64,000 nt of DNA from contig DMDA01000019.1 of the NCBI GenBank assembly GCA_003451595.1, positions 62,359 to 126,358 on the forward strand, in the 5' to 3' direction. Position numbers and translations under genes: made by a program. Under the pieces are notes generated by a model. The model made no database searches and was not told the origin of the DNA. It saw only the letters and a program-made list of their open reading frames with translations. Positions 26,964 through 35,895 of this stretch are shown here, piece by piece. The number at the start of each line of letters is the position of its first letter. The first letter of the stretch is position 1. The DNA is from Chloroflexota bacterium. GTDB lineage: Bacteria > Chloroflexota > Anaerolineae > Caldilineales > Caldilineaceae.

Positions 26964-27735
26964 ACTCGCAGATAAAGTGATCTTCTTAACCGGCGGCGGC
27001 CAGGGGATCGGGCGTGAGTGCGCCATCGCCTATGCTCGCGCCGGGGCATCCGTCGTGATTGCGGACATCAACCTGGAGGCAGCGCAGGCGACGCTCAGCA
27101 ATGACCTGGGCGGCGCCGGGCTGGCGGTGCAATGTGACGTGGCCTCCTCGGCGTCTGTGCAGGCGGCAATTCAGCAGACGCTGGCGCATTACGGCCGGCT
27201 CGACGCCATCCACAACAACGCCGCCATCAGCGGGCCGTCGAAGCCGCTCCACGAAACAACCGACGCGCAGTGGGATCAACTTTTCGCCATCAACGTGAAA
27301 AGCATCTACCACACAACGTTGCACGGCATCGACGCGCTCAAAGCCAGCTGTGGCTGCATTCTGAGCACGGCCAGCATGGTTGGCGAGTTGGGCCAGGAGA
27401 ACCATGCCGCCTACGTGGCGACCAAGGGCGCGCTGATCGCCCTGACCAAGGCGATGGCGCTCGACTATGCGCCCTTTGGCATTCGCGTGAATGCGCTCAG
27501 CCCGGCGGCTGTGTGGACGCCGCTGCTGCGCCAGTGGGTGCAGGATCAGCCCGACCCCAGCGCCACGGAGGATTTTCTGAATCACATTCACGTGCTCGGC
27601 TTCTGCCCCGAAGGTGATGTGGTGGCGGATGTCGCCGTCTTCCTGCTCTCGGAGCGGGCGCGCTTCATTACGGGCGTGACGCTGCCGGTAAGCGGCGGCG
27701 CAGAATTGGGGTATCGGCGGTCGGGGACGAAATAA
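26953..27735 (+). CDS. Short-chain dehydrogenase/reductase
   Basis: About 260 residues of classical SDR type. The cofactor motif is TGGGQGIG and the NNAAIS motif is present. The active site has Ser in LSTASM and YVATK (Tyr-x-x-x-Lys). Asp in VIADIN after the second strand suggests NAD rather than NADP. In the context of the L-fuconate dehydratase-like gene it could be a sugar dehydrogenase or a 2-keto-3-deoxy sugar-acid dehydrogenase. ATG 26953 lies inside the end of the previous gene, preceded by AGGTG. Confidence 0.88.
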   Translation: MQGELADKVIFLTGGGQGIGRECAIAYARAGASVVIADINLEAAQATLSNDLGGAGLAVQCDVASSASVQAAIQQTLAHYGRLDAIHNNAAISGPSKPLHETTDAQWDQLFAINVKSIYHTTLHGIDALKASCGCILSTASMVGELGQENHAAYVATKGALIALTKAMALDYAPFGIRVNALSPAAVWTPLLRQWVQDQPDPSATEDFLNHIHVLGFCPEGDVVADVAVFLLSERARFITGVTLPVSGGAELGYRRSGTK

Positions 27736-27740
27736 ATCTC

Positions 27741-27773
27741 CAATCTCTAGTCTTATCAAAAAATTAGAGATTG
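27741..27773. repeat. Heptamer-type hairpin between SDR and dehydratase genes
   Basis: CAATCTCTA and TAGAGATTG form a perfect 9-bp stem around a 15-nt A/T-rich loop. The sequence is of the same ATCTCCA heptamer type seen at 8636 and 38754. It stands 25 bp before the dehydratase start and could trim or attenuate the transcript. Confidence 0.6.
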
Positions 27774-27797
27774 AAGATTGATCGGCTGGGAGGTCGT

Positions 27798-29033
27798 GTG
27801 AAATCAGTTGTGATTACGGCAGTCACTATACGAGATGCCCGGTTTCAGTTGAAACCGGGCGAGGGTGTCGATGCGATCCACTTTAACCCGCAGTACGCGT
27901 ATGCGGTCACGCTGCTGCACACGGATGCGGGGGTGCAGGGCGTCGGGCTGGCGTTGACGCTGGGCGCCGGCACCGAGATGGTCTGTGAGGCGATCCAGAC
28001 GCTGGCGCAGCCGCTGGTCGGGCGCGAGATCGAGGAGTTGATGGTTGGCTTTGGCCAGACCTTTCGGCAGATTGCTGACCATCCGCAGTTGCGCTGGCTT
28101 GGTCCGCACAAGGGCGTCGTGCATCTGGCGCTGGCCTCGCTGACCAACGCTTGCTTCGACCTGTGGGCCAAGGCGCGCAACGTGCCACTCTGGAAACTGC
28201 TTGTAGACCTGTCGCCGGAGGCGATCCTGGCGCTGCTTGATCTGAGCTATCTGGAAGATGTGCTGCGCCCTGAAGATGTGCTCCGCTTGTTGCAGCAGGA
28301 GACGATCCACCGCCACGAACGCGAGCCGGTGCTGACGCAGGGCTATCCGGGCTACGACACCTCTATCGGTTGGTTCCACTACGGTGACGAGCAGGTGCGC
28401 GAAAATGCGCGCCGCGCTGTGGATGCCGGTTTCCGGGCGATGAAGCTCAAGGTCGGTTCGCCCGACACCGCTCGCGACATTCGCCGCGCCAGGATCGTGC
28501 GAGAGGCCGCCGGGACTGATGTACAGATCATGCTGGACGCCAACCAGCAGTGGACGCTGCCGGTGGCGCTGCGCACCTGCTTGGAGTTGACCGCCATACA
28601 GCCCTACTGGATCGAGGAGCCGACCCACCCCGACGACGTGCTGGCGCATCAGACGCTGGCGCGGGCGATTGCGCCGGTCAAGGTGGCCGCCGGCGAGCAC
28701 ATCCCCCATCGCGTGCTTTTCAAGAACTTCATGCAGGCCGGCGCCGCACACTTCATCCAGGTGGACTGCACGCGGGTTGGCGGCATCAGCGAATTCATCA
28801 CCGTCAGCCTGCTGGCACGGCAGTTCAATTTGCCTGTGGTGCCGCACGTGGGCGATATGGGGCAGATTCACCAACACCTAGTGCTCTTCAACCGGGTAGC
28901 GCTGGGGCACGAGAAGATTTTCCTGGAGTACATCCCGCATCTGCGCGATTACTTTCGCTATCCGGCGGTGGTGGAGGGCGGCGTCTACCGTCCGCCGCAG
29001 GAGCCGGGGAGCAGTTCGGATTTGCTGGATTGA
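27798..29033 (+). CDS. Enolase-superfamily sugar-acid dehydratase, L-fuconate dehydratase-like
   Basis: About 411 residues resembling bacterial FucD and human ENOSF1 along its length, e.g. WLGPHKGVVHLALASLTNACFD in two parts, WIEEPTHPDD and PVVPHVGDMG. Catalytic set: KLK with Lys216 and Lys218, metal ligands Asp247 (DANQQW), Glu273 and Glu300 (AGEH), and His350. It should dehydrate a 6-deoxy sugar acid such as L-fuconate to a 2-keto-3-deoxy acid. The start is taken as GTG 27798, because GGGAGG lies 4 bp before it and the alternative TTG 27771 falls within the hairpin repeat. Confidence 0.87.
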   Translation: MKSVVITAVTIRDARFQLKPGEGVDAIHFNPQYAYAVTLLHTDAGVQGVGLALTLGAGTEMVCEAIQTLAQPLVGREIEELMVGFGQTFRQIADHPQLRWLGPHKGVVHLALASLTNACFDLWAKARNVPLWKLLVDLSPEAILALLDLSYLEDVLRPEDVLRLLQQETIHRHEREPVLTQGYPGYDTSIGWFHYGDEQVRENARRAVDAGFRAMKLKVGSPDTARDIRRARIVREAAGTDVQIMLDANQQWTLPVALRTCLELTAIQPYWIEEPTHPDDVLAHQTLARAIAPVKVAAGEHIPHRVLFKNFMQAGAAHFIQVDCTRVGGISEFITVSLLARQFNLPVVPHVGDMGQIHQHLVLFNRVALGHEKIFLEYIPHLRDYFRYPAVVEGGVYRPPQEPGSSSDLLD

Positions 29034-29082
29034 GGAGCGAGGGGCGAAGCACCGGATTACTTGAGCGAATAGGAGTGTGACA

Positions 29083-30120
29083 ATGACGCAGCGTGAGGTG
29101 AAATTGCTTGCACGTCAGACTAACCAGAGGGGCGGTGTTGGCAGTGCGCTGCGTGGCATCTTGCGGCGCAGCGACACCAGCGTCGTGATCGCCACGCTGA
29201 TTCTGTTCATTCTCTTTTCGTTCAGCAATTCCAGCTTTCTGACGCCCTTCAATCTCTTCAATATGTCACGCACAGCGTCCCTCTACGTGATGGTGGCGCT
29301 GGGGCAGGCGATTGTGATCGTGATCGGCCACATGAACCTGTCGCTGGGCGCCATCGGCGGGCTGACGGTGGTAGTGGCCGGCTGGTGCATGGACACCATG
29401 GGCTGGTCGCCCTGGGTGGCGGCGCCGCTGGCGCTGCTGATCGGCACGCTGTGCGGCATGTTCAACGGCTTCATCATCGTCAAGTCGCGCCTGAATTCGT
29501 TCATCGTGACGCTTGCCAGCCTCTTTATTTTCACCGGGCTGGTGCAGGGCATCTCCCAGGGCTTCCCCTACTCCAACATCCCCAAAGAGTTCACCATGAT
29601 GGGGCGCAACGATCTGATGGGGGTGCCCTTCCTGTTCATCTTCGTTGTGATTGTGTTGATCGTGCTGGGCTACGTCTTTAAGTACCGCATCGTGGGCCGG
29701 CGTCTCCTGGCGACGGGCGGCAACCTGGAGGCCGCCCGCCTTTCCGGCATTCGCACCGACAACATCATCCTCCTGGCGCACACGCTATCTGGCGTCTTTG
29801 CGGCAACGGCGGGGCTGCTGTGGGTTTCGCGCATGGGGTCGGCGCAGCCATCCACCGGCACGGACTGGCTGATCGTCTCGTTTGCCGTGGCGATCATCGG
29901 CGGCACGGCGCTCAACGGCGGCGAGTTCTCGGCGCTAGGCATCCTGGCCAGCGCGATTATGCTCACGCTGATCAAGAACGGGCTGATCATGCTCAACGTC
30001 AACGTCTACTTCGAGCAGACCTTCCTCGGCGTCATCGTGCTGCTGGCGGTTTCCGTCGAAAGCATTCGCATGGCGTTGAGCAACCGCTCCAGGCGCAGTC
30101 AAGTCAAAAGCACAGCCTGA
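29083..30120 (+). CDS. ABC sugar transporter permease, RbsC family
   Basis: About 345 residues with eight or more hydrophobic segments and the RbsC-type motif GGTALNGGEFSALG near residue 270. It forms the membrane channel of a ribose-type importer. AGGAG lies 7 bp before the ATG. The ATPase and binding protein of the same system follow, in the order permease, binding protein, ATPase. Between dehydratase and permease there is GGAGCGAGGGGCGAAG, a low-complexity motif type also found inserted in tgt. Confidence 0.92.
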   Translation: MTQREVKLLARQTNQRGGVGSALRGILRRSDTSVVIATLILFILFSFSNSSFLTPFNLFNMSRTASLYVMVALGQAIVIVIGHMNLSLGAIGGLTVVVAGWCMDTMGWSPWVAAPLALLIGTLCGMFNGFIIVKSRLNSFIVTLASLFIFTGLVQGISQGFPYSNIPKEFTMMGRNDLMGVPFLFIFVVIVLIVLGYVFKYRIVGRRLLATGGNLEAARLSGIRTDNIILLAHTLSGVFAATAGLLWVSRMGSAQPSTGTDWLIVSFAVAIIGGTALNGGEFSALGILASAIMLTLIKNGLIMLNVNVYFEQTFLGVIVLLAVSVESIRMALSNRSRRSQVKSTA

Positions 30121-30273
30121 GCGCCGTGTTTGAGCGCTGTGCTTGCCTTTGCAACCTTTTCAGAAGGTCGCTGCTTCCGGGAAGGTCGGCAAATTGCGTC
30201 ACATCGATCGTTTTTCGTTTGTCGCTTTGAGTCAATCGTTCACAAGAGTTTTCAAGAGAAAGGGAGGATGAAA

Positions 30274-31374
30274 ATGAAGCAACAGCAAGTCAAGCTAATC
30301 TCGCTCGTCATGGTGGCGGTGTTCGCCATCAGCCTTGTCTTGGCGGCTTGCGCTGTGCCAGCCACAGCGCCGTCCGCCCCGGCCGGCGGTGAAGCTGCGT
30401 CCACCGATGTTGCTGCACCCGAAGCTGCCGCGCCCGCCGCCGACAGCAACTTCAAGCCTGTCTGGTATGCGCCGGCGCCGCACCCCTATTTCGAGGAAGT
30501 GCGCAAGGGCGTGGAAGCCTTCGAGGCTGAGACCGGCATCAAGGTCGAGAAACAGATTGGCCCAGACTGGAACCAGGATAGCCAGAATCAACGCATGGAA
30601 GCGCTGGCGGCGCAGGGCTTCAACGCCTTTTCCGTCTACCCGGCGGACGCCGTGGGCACTAACGGACTCTACGAGCAGTTGACGCCGAATGGCATCCACA
30701 TCATCAACTTTGGCACCTCCACCGCCCAGCCGACGACTGCCTCCTTTGCCGTCGCCACTGACGTGAAAGCCGCAGCCATGCGCGCCGCCGAAGAACTGAT
30801 TGCGGCGATGGGCGGTAAAGGCAACATCATCAACGTTCTGGAAGTGTTGGAGGACCCGAACACGGCGCTGCGCAAACAGGGCATCGACGAAGTCGTCGCC
30901 AAGTACCCTGACGTGACAATCATCCAGGAGGTGGCCGACATCAAGAGCGTCGAAGAGGCTGTGCAAAAAGTTGGCGACGCGCTCTCTGCCAACATCGACA
31001 AGGTGGATGGCATTATCGCCACCGGCTACACGCCCAGCGTTGCCATTGCCCAGGTGCTCAGCGAATACAAAGAGAAGGGCGGTGACCGCACGATCCACGC
31101 AGTGGGCATCGACACCGACGAGATGGTCATGCAGGCGATCAAAGATGGCGTGATGGACGGCACCATCGTCCAGAATCCCTACGGTCACGGCTACCTGAGC
31201 ATGCTGCTGCTCCAGTATCTGTCCGAAGGTTACACGCCCAAAGCTGACGCGTACTTCGTCGACGCCGGTTTTGCCTTTGCTACTCAGGAGAACCTGGAGA
31301 CCTACAACAACGACATCCTGGCTGTCACCGAGCAGATCAAGTCCGAGTTGCTGGACAAGTACCTGGAGAAATAG
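30274..31374 (+). CDS. ABC transporter sugar-binding lipoprotein
   Basis: About 366 residues. The signal peptide ends with LVLAAC (lipobox), followed by an Ala/Pro/Ser linker. The periplasmic-binding fold 1 has PHPYFEEVRKGVEAFEAETGI, FNAFSVYPADA, ATDVKAAAMRAAEELI and GIIATGYTPS. It should capture the sugar on the outer face of the membrane for the permease and ATPase encoded on either side. ATG 30274 gives a 6-bp spacing to AGGGAGG; ATG 30268 directly abuts that site. A 153-bp gap before it may hold a processing site that raises its expression. Confidence 0.92.
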   Translation: MKQQQVKLISLVMVAVFAISLVLAACAVPATAPSAPAGGEAASTDVAAPEAAAPAADSNFKPVWYAPAPHPYFEEVRKGVEAFEAETGIKVEKQIGPDWNQDSQNQRMEALAAQGFNAFSVYPADAVGTNGLYEQLTPNGIHIINFGTSTAQPTTASFAVATDVKAAAMRAAEELIAAMGGKGNIINVLEVLEDPNTALRKQGIDEVVAKYPDVTIIQEVADIKSVEEAVQKVGDALSANIDKVDGIIATGYTPSVAIAQVLSEYKEKGGDRTIHAVGIDTDEMVMQAIKDGVMDGTIVQNPYGHGYLSMLLLQYLSEGYTPKADAYFVDAGFAFATQENLETYNNDILAVTEQIKSELLDKYLEK

Positions 31375-31451
31375 GCATTCTTTGCAGCACCGATCAGGAT
31401 GTTTTTTGACTTCCTGACAGATTGGGGCTGGCTTGGGACTCGGAGCGTGTG

Positions 31452-32966
31452 ATGTTGCAGATTCGCCATATCACCAAATCTTTTCCCAGCGTGCGGGCGC
31501 TCGATGATGTGTCCGTGGACTTCGCACCGGGTGAGGTCCACGCCATCGTCGGCGAGAACGGCGCGGGCAAGAGTACGCTGAACAAGATCATCTGCGGCAT
31601 CTACACGCCCGATGCTGGCGAAGTGCGGCTAGACGGTGCGACAATCCACCTGCACGCCTACAAGGATGCGCTCGACCGCAAGATCAACCTGGTCAGCCAG
31701 GAGATTCAGGTTATTCCCAAGAGCACGGTGGCCGAAAACATCATGCTTGACAAGCTCGACCGCTATCTGGCGGGCGGGCGCATCGACTGGCGGCGGATCA
31801 ACGCAGACGCAGCGCGCTACGCTGAGATGGTCGATCTCACGGCGCCGGTCACGCAGCCGGTGGCGGTCCTCAGCGCAGCACAGAAGCAGCTCATCATGAT
31901 CGCCCGCGCCCTCTCCTCCGATGCGCGCATCCTGATCATGGATGAGCCGACCTCGGCATTGACCCGTCACGAGACTGACAACCTGCTGCAACTGCTGCGA
32001 CGCATCAAAGGCGAGGGCGTCACGGTGATTTTCGTGTCGCACAAACTCGAGGAGGTGTTGGCGGTGGCCGACCGGGTCTCGGTCCTGCGCGATGGCAGCC
32101 TGATCGGCACGCAACCGATTGCGCGACTCACCAAAGAACAGATCGTGCAGATGATGATCGGTCGCGACGCGCGCACACTGGGTCTCGGTGCGCTGACGGT
32201 GGACGCCGGGCCGCCGGTGCTCGAAGCACGGGGCATCAGCCAGACTGGGCGCTTCCACAATGTCAGCTTTGCCCTACACCGGGGTGAGATTCTCGGCTTC
32301 TACGGTCTGGTTGGATCGGGTCGCACCGAGCTAGCGCAGATTCTCATCGGCGAAGACCGCAAGGATGGCGGCGAGGTCTACATCGAGGGCAAACGAGCCA
32401 ACATCCAAAGCATGGCCGATAGCCTCTTCAAGTATCGCATGGGCTATGTCTCGGAGAATCGCAAAGAAAAGGGGCTGATCCTCAGCGCCCCGATCCAGAC
32501 CAACATTGCTATCACGGTTTGGGAGCGGCTGCGCGACCGCTTTGGCTCGATCCGCCTGGCAGCCGAAACGGCCACGGCACGCGACTTCATGCAGAAGCTC
32601 GAAATCCGCGCCACCGACCCCGGCCAGACCGTTGGCAGCCTGAGCGGCGGCAACCAGCAAAAGGTGAGCATTGCCAAATGGCTGGCCGCCCACTGCGACA
32701 TCCTGATCATCGATGAACCAACTATCGGGGTCGATATCGGCGCGAAAGAATACATTCATCAATTGATCTGGAATCTGGCGAAAGTCGAGGGCAAGTCAAT
32801 CATTTTGATCTCGTCAGACATGCCGGAGATTGTCAATCTGGCGCGGCGCATCCTGGTGTTCAAGGACTTTGCGATCGTGGGTGAGGTGCGCAACAACGGT
32901 GAAAACGGCGCACCCGTGCGCGGCTACGACGAAGTTAGCAAGGAGATCGGCCAGTATCTTGCCTGA
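31452..32966 (+). CDS. ABC sugar transporter ATPase, RbsA/MglA family
   Basis: About 504 residues with two fused ATP-binding domains. The first has Walker A GENGAGKST and Walker B ILIMDEPTSAL. The second has a degenerate Walker A, GLVGSGRTEL, as is normal for this family, the signature LSGGNQQKV and Walker B ILIIDEPTIGVD. It powers uptake with the permease and lipoprotein encoded just upstream. GGAG lies 6 bp before ATG 31452. Confidence 0.95.
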   Translation: MLQIRHITKSFPSVRALDDVSVDFAPGEVHAIVGENGAGKSTLNKIICGIYTPDAGEVRLDGATIHLHAYKDALDRKINLVSQEIQVIPKSTVAENIMLDKLDRYLAGGRIDWRRINADAARYAEMVDLTAPVTQPVAVLSAAQKQLIMIARALSSDARILIMDEPTSALTRHETDNLLQLLRRIKGEGVTVIFVSHKLEEVLAVADRVSVLRDGSLIGTQPIARLTKEQIVQMMIGRDARTLGLGALTVDAGPPVLEARGISQTGRFHNVSFALHRGEILGFYGLVGSGRTELAQILIGEDRKDGGEVYIEGKRANIQSMADSLFKYRMGYVSENRKEKGLILSAPIQTNIAITVWERLRDRFGSIRLAAETATARDFMQKLEIRATDPGQTVGSLSGGNQQKVSIAKWLAAHCDILIIDEPTIGVDIGAKEYIHQLIWNLAKVEGKSIILISSDMPEIVNLARRILVFKDFAIVGEVRNNGENGAPVRGYDEVSKEIGQYLA

Positions 32967-32990
32967 AAGCAGACCTGGAAAGGAGTCGTC

Positions 32991-34229
32991 ATGAATGCAC
33001 GTGAACGTGTGCTCGCCGCCATCAACCATCAGGAGCCGGTCGGCGTACCTGTTGACCTCGGCTCAACGCCCAGTTCGGGCATATCGGCGATCGCCCACTA
33101 TAACTTGAAACACGCCATCGGCAAGGCGCACTGGCCGACGCAAGTCTATGACGTAGTGCAGCAGATCGCCCAGCCAGGCGACGAGATGCTTGACTATTTC
33201 CGCATCGACGTCGTCGACGTCGGACGCGCCTTCGACGACCGCCCGGAAGATTGGTACGACATCACCCTGCCCGACGGCACGCCTGTGCAGTTCCCCTGGT
33301 GGTTCAAGCCCAGCCCACAGCCCAATGGCGACTGGGAGGCCATCAACCAGGATGGCGTGCGCATTGCCACCATGCCGTTGGGCGCCAATTTCTTCGACCA
33401 GACCTGTTTTCCCTACGTGGACGGCTATCCAGAGAGCTTCGCCGATCTGCCCAAAGTCATGCCGCTTATACACTGGGCGGGAATGGCGCACAGCCCGTGG
33501 GATCACGCTGGCGACGCTGACTTTTGGGAGCAGCTTCGGGCGCGCACGCTGGCGCTGCGCGCCCGCACCAACCGCGCGCTCATGGTCGTGATCGGCTGCA
33601 ATCTCTTCGAGTGGGGCACTTTCCTGCGCCGACTCGACAACTTTCTAGTCGATCTCGTCATGGATCAGGCCAACGTTGAGCGGCTGCTCGACGCCCTGGT
33701 GGAGATACATCTCAAGACGCTGGAAAAGGTCTGCGCCGCCGTGGGCGACATTGTCGATGTGGCGCGCTTTGGCGACGATCTGGGCACGGATAAGGGACCG
33801 TTTATGTCGCCCAAGACTTACCGCCAGTTGTTCAAGCCGCGCCACAAGTTGATGACCGACTACGTGAAGCAGCACAGCCAGATGCACACCTTCCTGCACT
33901 CGTGCGGGTCGATCTACAAGCTGCTGCCCGACCTGATCGAAGCAGGTTTCGAGATCATCAACCCGGTGCAGACCATCGCCCGCGATATGGAGCCGCAGCG
34001 CCTCAAACAGGAGTTTGGCAAGGACTTGACCTTCTGGGGCGGCGGCGTGGACACGCGCTTCACGCTTAACCGGGGCACGCCTGAACAAGTCAAGGATAAC
34101 GTGCGCGCCAACATCGAGGCATTCTCCCCGGGCGGCGGCTTTGTCTTCAACACTGTGCACAACATCCTGCCCGACGTGCCGCCCGCCAACATCATCGCTA
34201 TGTTCGAGGCGATCGACGAGTATCGATAA
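32991..34229 (+). CDS. UroD-fold methyltransferase (MtaA/CmuA-like)
   Basis: A 412-residue protein of the uroporphyrinogen decarboxylase superfamily. It begins MNARERVLAAINHQEPVGVP, the usual start of the corrinoid-methyltransferase branch. It ends with FHS-type motifs, TFLHSCGSIYKLLPDLIEAG, FWGGGVDT and FVFNTVHNILPDVPPANI. In this branch His/Cys/Glu residues at strand ends bind zinc that activates a methyl acceptor or donor; HSCGS is a candidate. The gene for a corrinoid protein follows 22 bp later, so the pair most likely moves a methyl group, not heme precursors. GGAG lies 6 bp before the ATG. Confidence 0.85.
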   Translation: MNARERVLAAINHQEPVGVPVDLGSTPSSGISAIAHYNLKHAIGKAHWPTQVYDVVQQIAQPGDEMLDYFRIDVVDVGRAFDDRPEDWYDITLPDGTPVQFPWWFKPSPQPNGDWEAINQDGVRIATMPLGANFFDQTCFPYVDGYPESFADLPKVMPLIHWAGMAHSPWDHAGDADFWEQLRARTLALRARTNRALMVVIGCNLFEWGTFLRRLDNFLVDLVMDQANVERLLDALVEIHLKTLEKVCAAVGDIVDVARFGDDLGTDKGPFMSPKTYRQLFKPRHKLMTDYVKQHSQMHTFLHSCGSIYKLLPDLIEAGFEIINPVQTIARDMEPQRLKQEFGKDLTFWGGGVDTRFTLNRGTPEQVKDNVRANIEAFSPGGGFVFNTVHNILPDVPPANIIAMFEAIDEYR

Positions 34230-34251
34230 AAGATGAACTTGTGAGGGAATC

Positions 34252-34893
34252 ATGGAAGAAGCACTGCTTGACGATATTTTCGCCGCGATTCTAGACGGCG
34301 ACATTCCGGCGGCGCCGGGCAAGGTGCAGGCGGCGCTCGACGCCGGGCTGGGGCCGGAGAAGATTCTGAACGAGGGCATGATCGCGGCCATGGGGAGCGT
34401 GGGTGAACTCTACGAGTGCGGCGATTACTATGTCGCCGAGATGTTCACTTCCGCCAAGGCGCTGCAAGCGGCGCTGGGCGTCCTGCGCCCGCACCTGCTG
34501 CAAGAAGAGGTGCGCGCGGTGGGCACGGTTGTGATCGGCACGGTCAAGGGCGATATGCACGATATCGGCAAAAATCTGGTGACGATGATGCTCGAAGGGG
34601 CGGGCTTCAAGGTCTATGACCTGGGGCCGGATGTACACCCGTCGCGCTTTGTCGACGCAGTGGTGGAGCACAAGCCTGACATCGTGGCGCTGTCGGCGCT
34701 GCTGACCACCACCATGCCTTCGATGCAGACGACGATCGACGCCTTGACTGCGGCCGGTCTGCGCAGCAAAGTCAAGGTAATCGTGGGCGGTGCGCCGGTC
34801 AATGATGAGTACGCTGAGCACATCCACGCCGACGGCTATGCATCCGACGCCAGCCAAGCCGTGGCGCTGGCCAAGGCGCTGATGAACCTATGA
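34252..34893 (+). CDS. Corrinoid (B12-binding) methyltransferase protein
   Basis: A 213-residue protein with the MtbC/MtmC/MetH arrangement. A helical cap domain (about 1-85) is followed by a Rossmann-like cobalamin domain with GDMHDIGKN, where His103 is the lower cobalt ligand, and VGGAPV near residue 183. It should carry a methyl group on cobalt between two partner proteins. Coupling with the UroD-fold gene upstream supports that role. A reductive activator (RamA-like) is not seen nearby. The stop overlaps the next start by 4 bp. Confidence 0.92.
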   Translation: MEEALLDDIFAAILDGDIPAAPGKVQAALDAGLGPEKILNEGMIAAMGSVGELYECGDYYVAEMFTSAKALQAALGVLRPHLLQEEVRAVGTVVIGTVKGDMHDIGKNLVTMMLEGAGFKVYDLGPDVHPSRFVDAVVEHKPDIVALSALLTTTMPSMQTTIDALTAAGLRSKVKVIVGGAPVNDEYAEHIHADGYASDASQAVALAKALMNL

Positions 34894-35834
34894 GCGCTAC
34901 TTATCTTGTCACCGGCGGTATGGGCTGCCTGGGTGCGTGGACGCTCTACCATCTGCACCGACAGGGCAAGCGCGCCGTCTGCTTCGACCTCAGCGAGGAT
35001 CGCCAGCGCCTCGACCTGCTGCTGAGCCGCGACGAGCAGGCCGCCATTACCTTTGTGCGCGGCGATCTGACCGACACACAGCAGGTGCGCGACGTCTTCG
35101 CGCAGCACGCCATCACGCACGTCATCCACATGGCCGCCCTGCAGGTGCCCTTCTGCCGCGCCAACCCGCCGATGGGCGCCCAGGTCAACGTGACGGGCGC
35201 CGTCAACATCTTCGAAGCGGCGCGGCACACCGGCGTGAACCACGTGGCGATGGCCTCCTCGGTCGCCGTCTATGGTCCGCCAGAACTTTATGCGCCGGGG
35301 CTACTGCCAGCGGACGCGCCGGTTGCTCCGCGCACGCTCTACGGCGTCTACAAGGTCGCCAACGAGCTGACGGCGCAGGTCTATTGGCACGATTACGGCA
35401 TTTCCAGCACCGTGTTGCGCCCATACACCGTCTATGGCCTCGGCCGCGACCAGGGACTCACCAGCGAGCCGACCAAAGCCATGCAGGCGGCGGCGCGCGG
35501 GGAAGATTTCCACATCAACTTCGGCGGCGCCATGCAGTTTCATTTTGCATCGGATGTTGCCCTGCAGTTCATCCTTGCCGCCGAGCAGGTGTCAAACGGT
35601 GCATTGGCTTTCAACCTGGGTGGACCCATCGTCAGCGTGGCGGAAGTCGCCCGGTTGATTATGGCGGCGCGCCCCGGCGTGCGCATCACTCATACTGAGA
35701 GTGGATTGCCTTTCCCTGCCGGCTGCGATGGCAGCGCGCTGTACGCACATGCGGCGACAGTGTACGCCACACCCCTTGCCGCAGGCATTGCCGCCACTAT
35801 CGCCGCGTTTGCAGAAAGACTTAGCTCCGGCTAG
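34890..35834 (+). CDS. NAD-dependent sugar epimerase/dehydratase
   Basis: A 314-residue extended SDR. YLVTGGMGCLGAW binds NAD, MASSVAVYGPP is the Ser/Thr strand and YGVYK holds the catalytic Tyr-x-x-x-Lys (about residue 151). It resembles UDP-sugar 4-epimerases and uronate dehydrogenases, and in this cluster a uronate or deoxy-sugar dehydrogenase role is plausible. It overlaps the corrinoid-protein gene (ATGA) and ends the cluster. Confidence 0.88.
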   Translation: MSATYLVTGGMGCLGAWTLYHLHRQGKRAVCFDLSEDRQRLDLLLSRDEQAAITFVRGDLTDTQQVRDVFAQHAITHVIHMAALQVPFCRANPPMGAQVNVTGAVNIFEAARHTGVNHVAMASSVAVYGPPELYAPGLLPADAPVAPRTLYGVYKVANELTAQVYWHDYGISSTVLRPYTVYGLGRDQGLTSEPTKAMQAAARGEDFHINFGGAMQFHFASDVALQFILAAEQVSNGALAFNLGGPIVSVAEVARLIMAARPGVRITHTESGLPFPAGCDGSALYAHAATVYATPLAAGIAATIAAFAERLSSG

Positions 35835-35895
35835 ACTGTGAACATCTGTTCCGCACCACACTTTTCAAGCGTGGCTAGCGCCAGTAGGCGAAGCG

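Noticed and set aside
30160..30200. Third copy of the 92-bp element
   Set aside because: Only CTTCCGGGAAG of the core is shared, as also in the hairpin at 52660; the ends are missing.
32967..34251. Cobalamin riboswitch before the corrinoid genes
   Set aside because: The gaps are only 24 and 22 bp, too short, and no B12-box-like sequence was seen.
34252..34893. Methionine synthase fragment
   Set aside because: The two-domain length and coupling to a UroD-fold gene fit a stand-alone corrinoid protein, complete at both ends.
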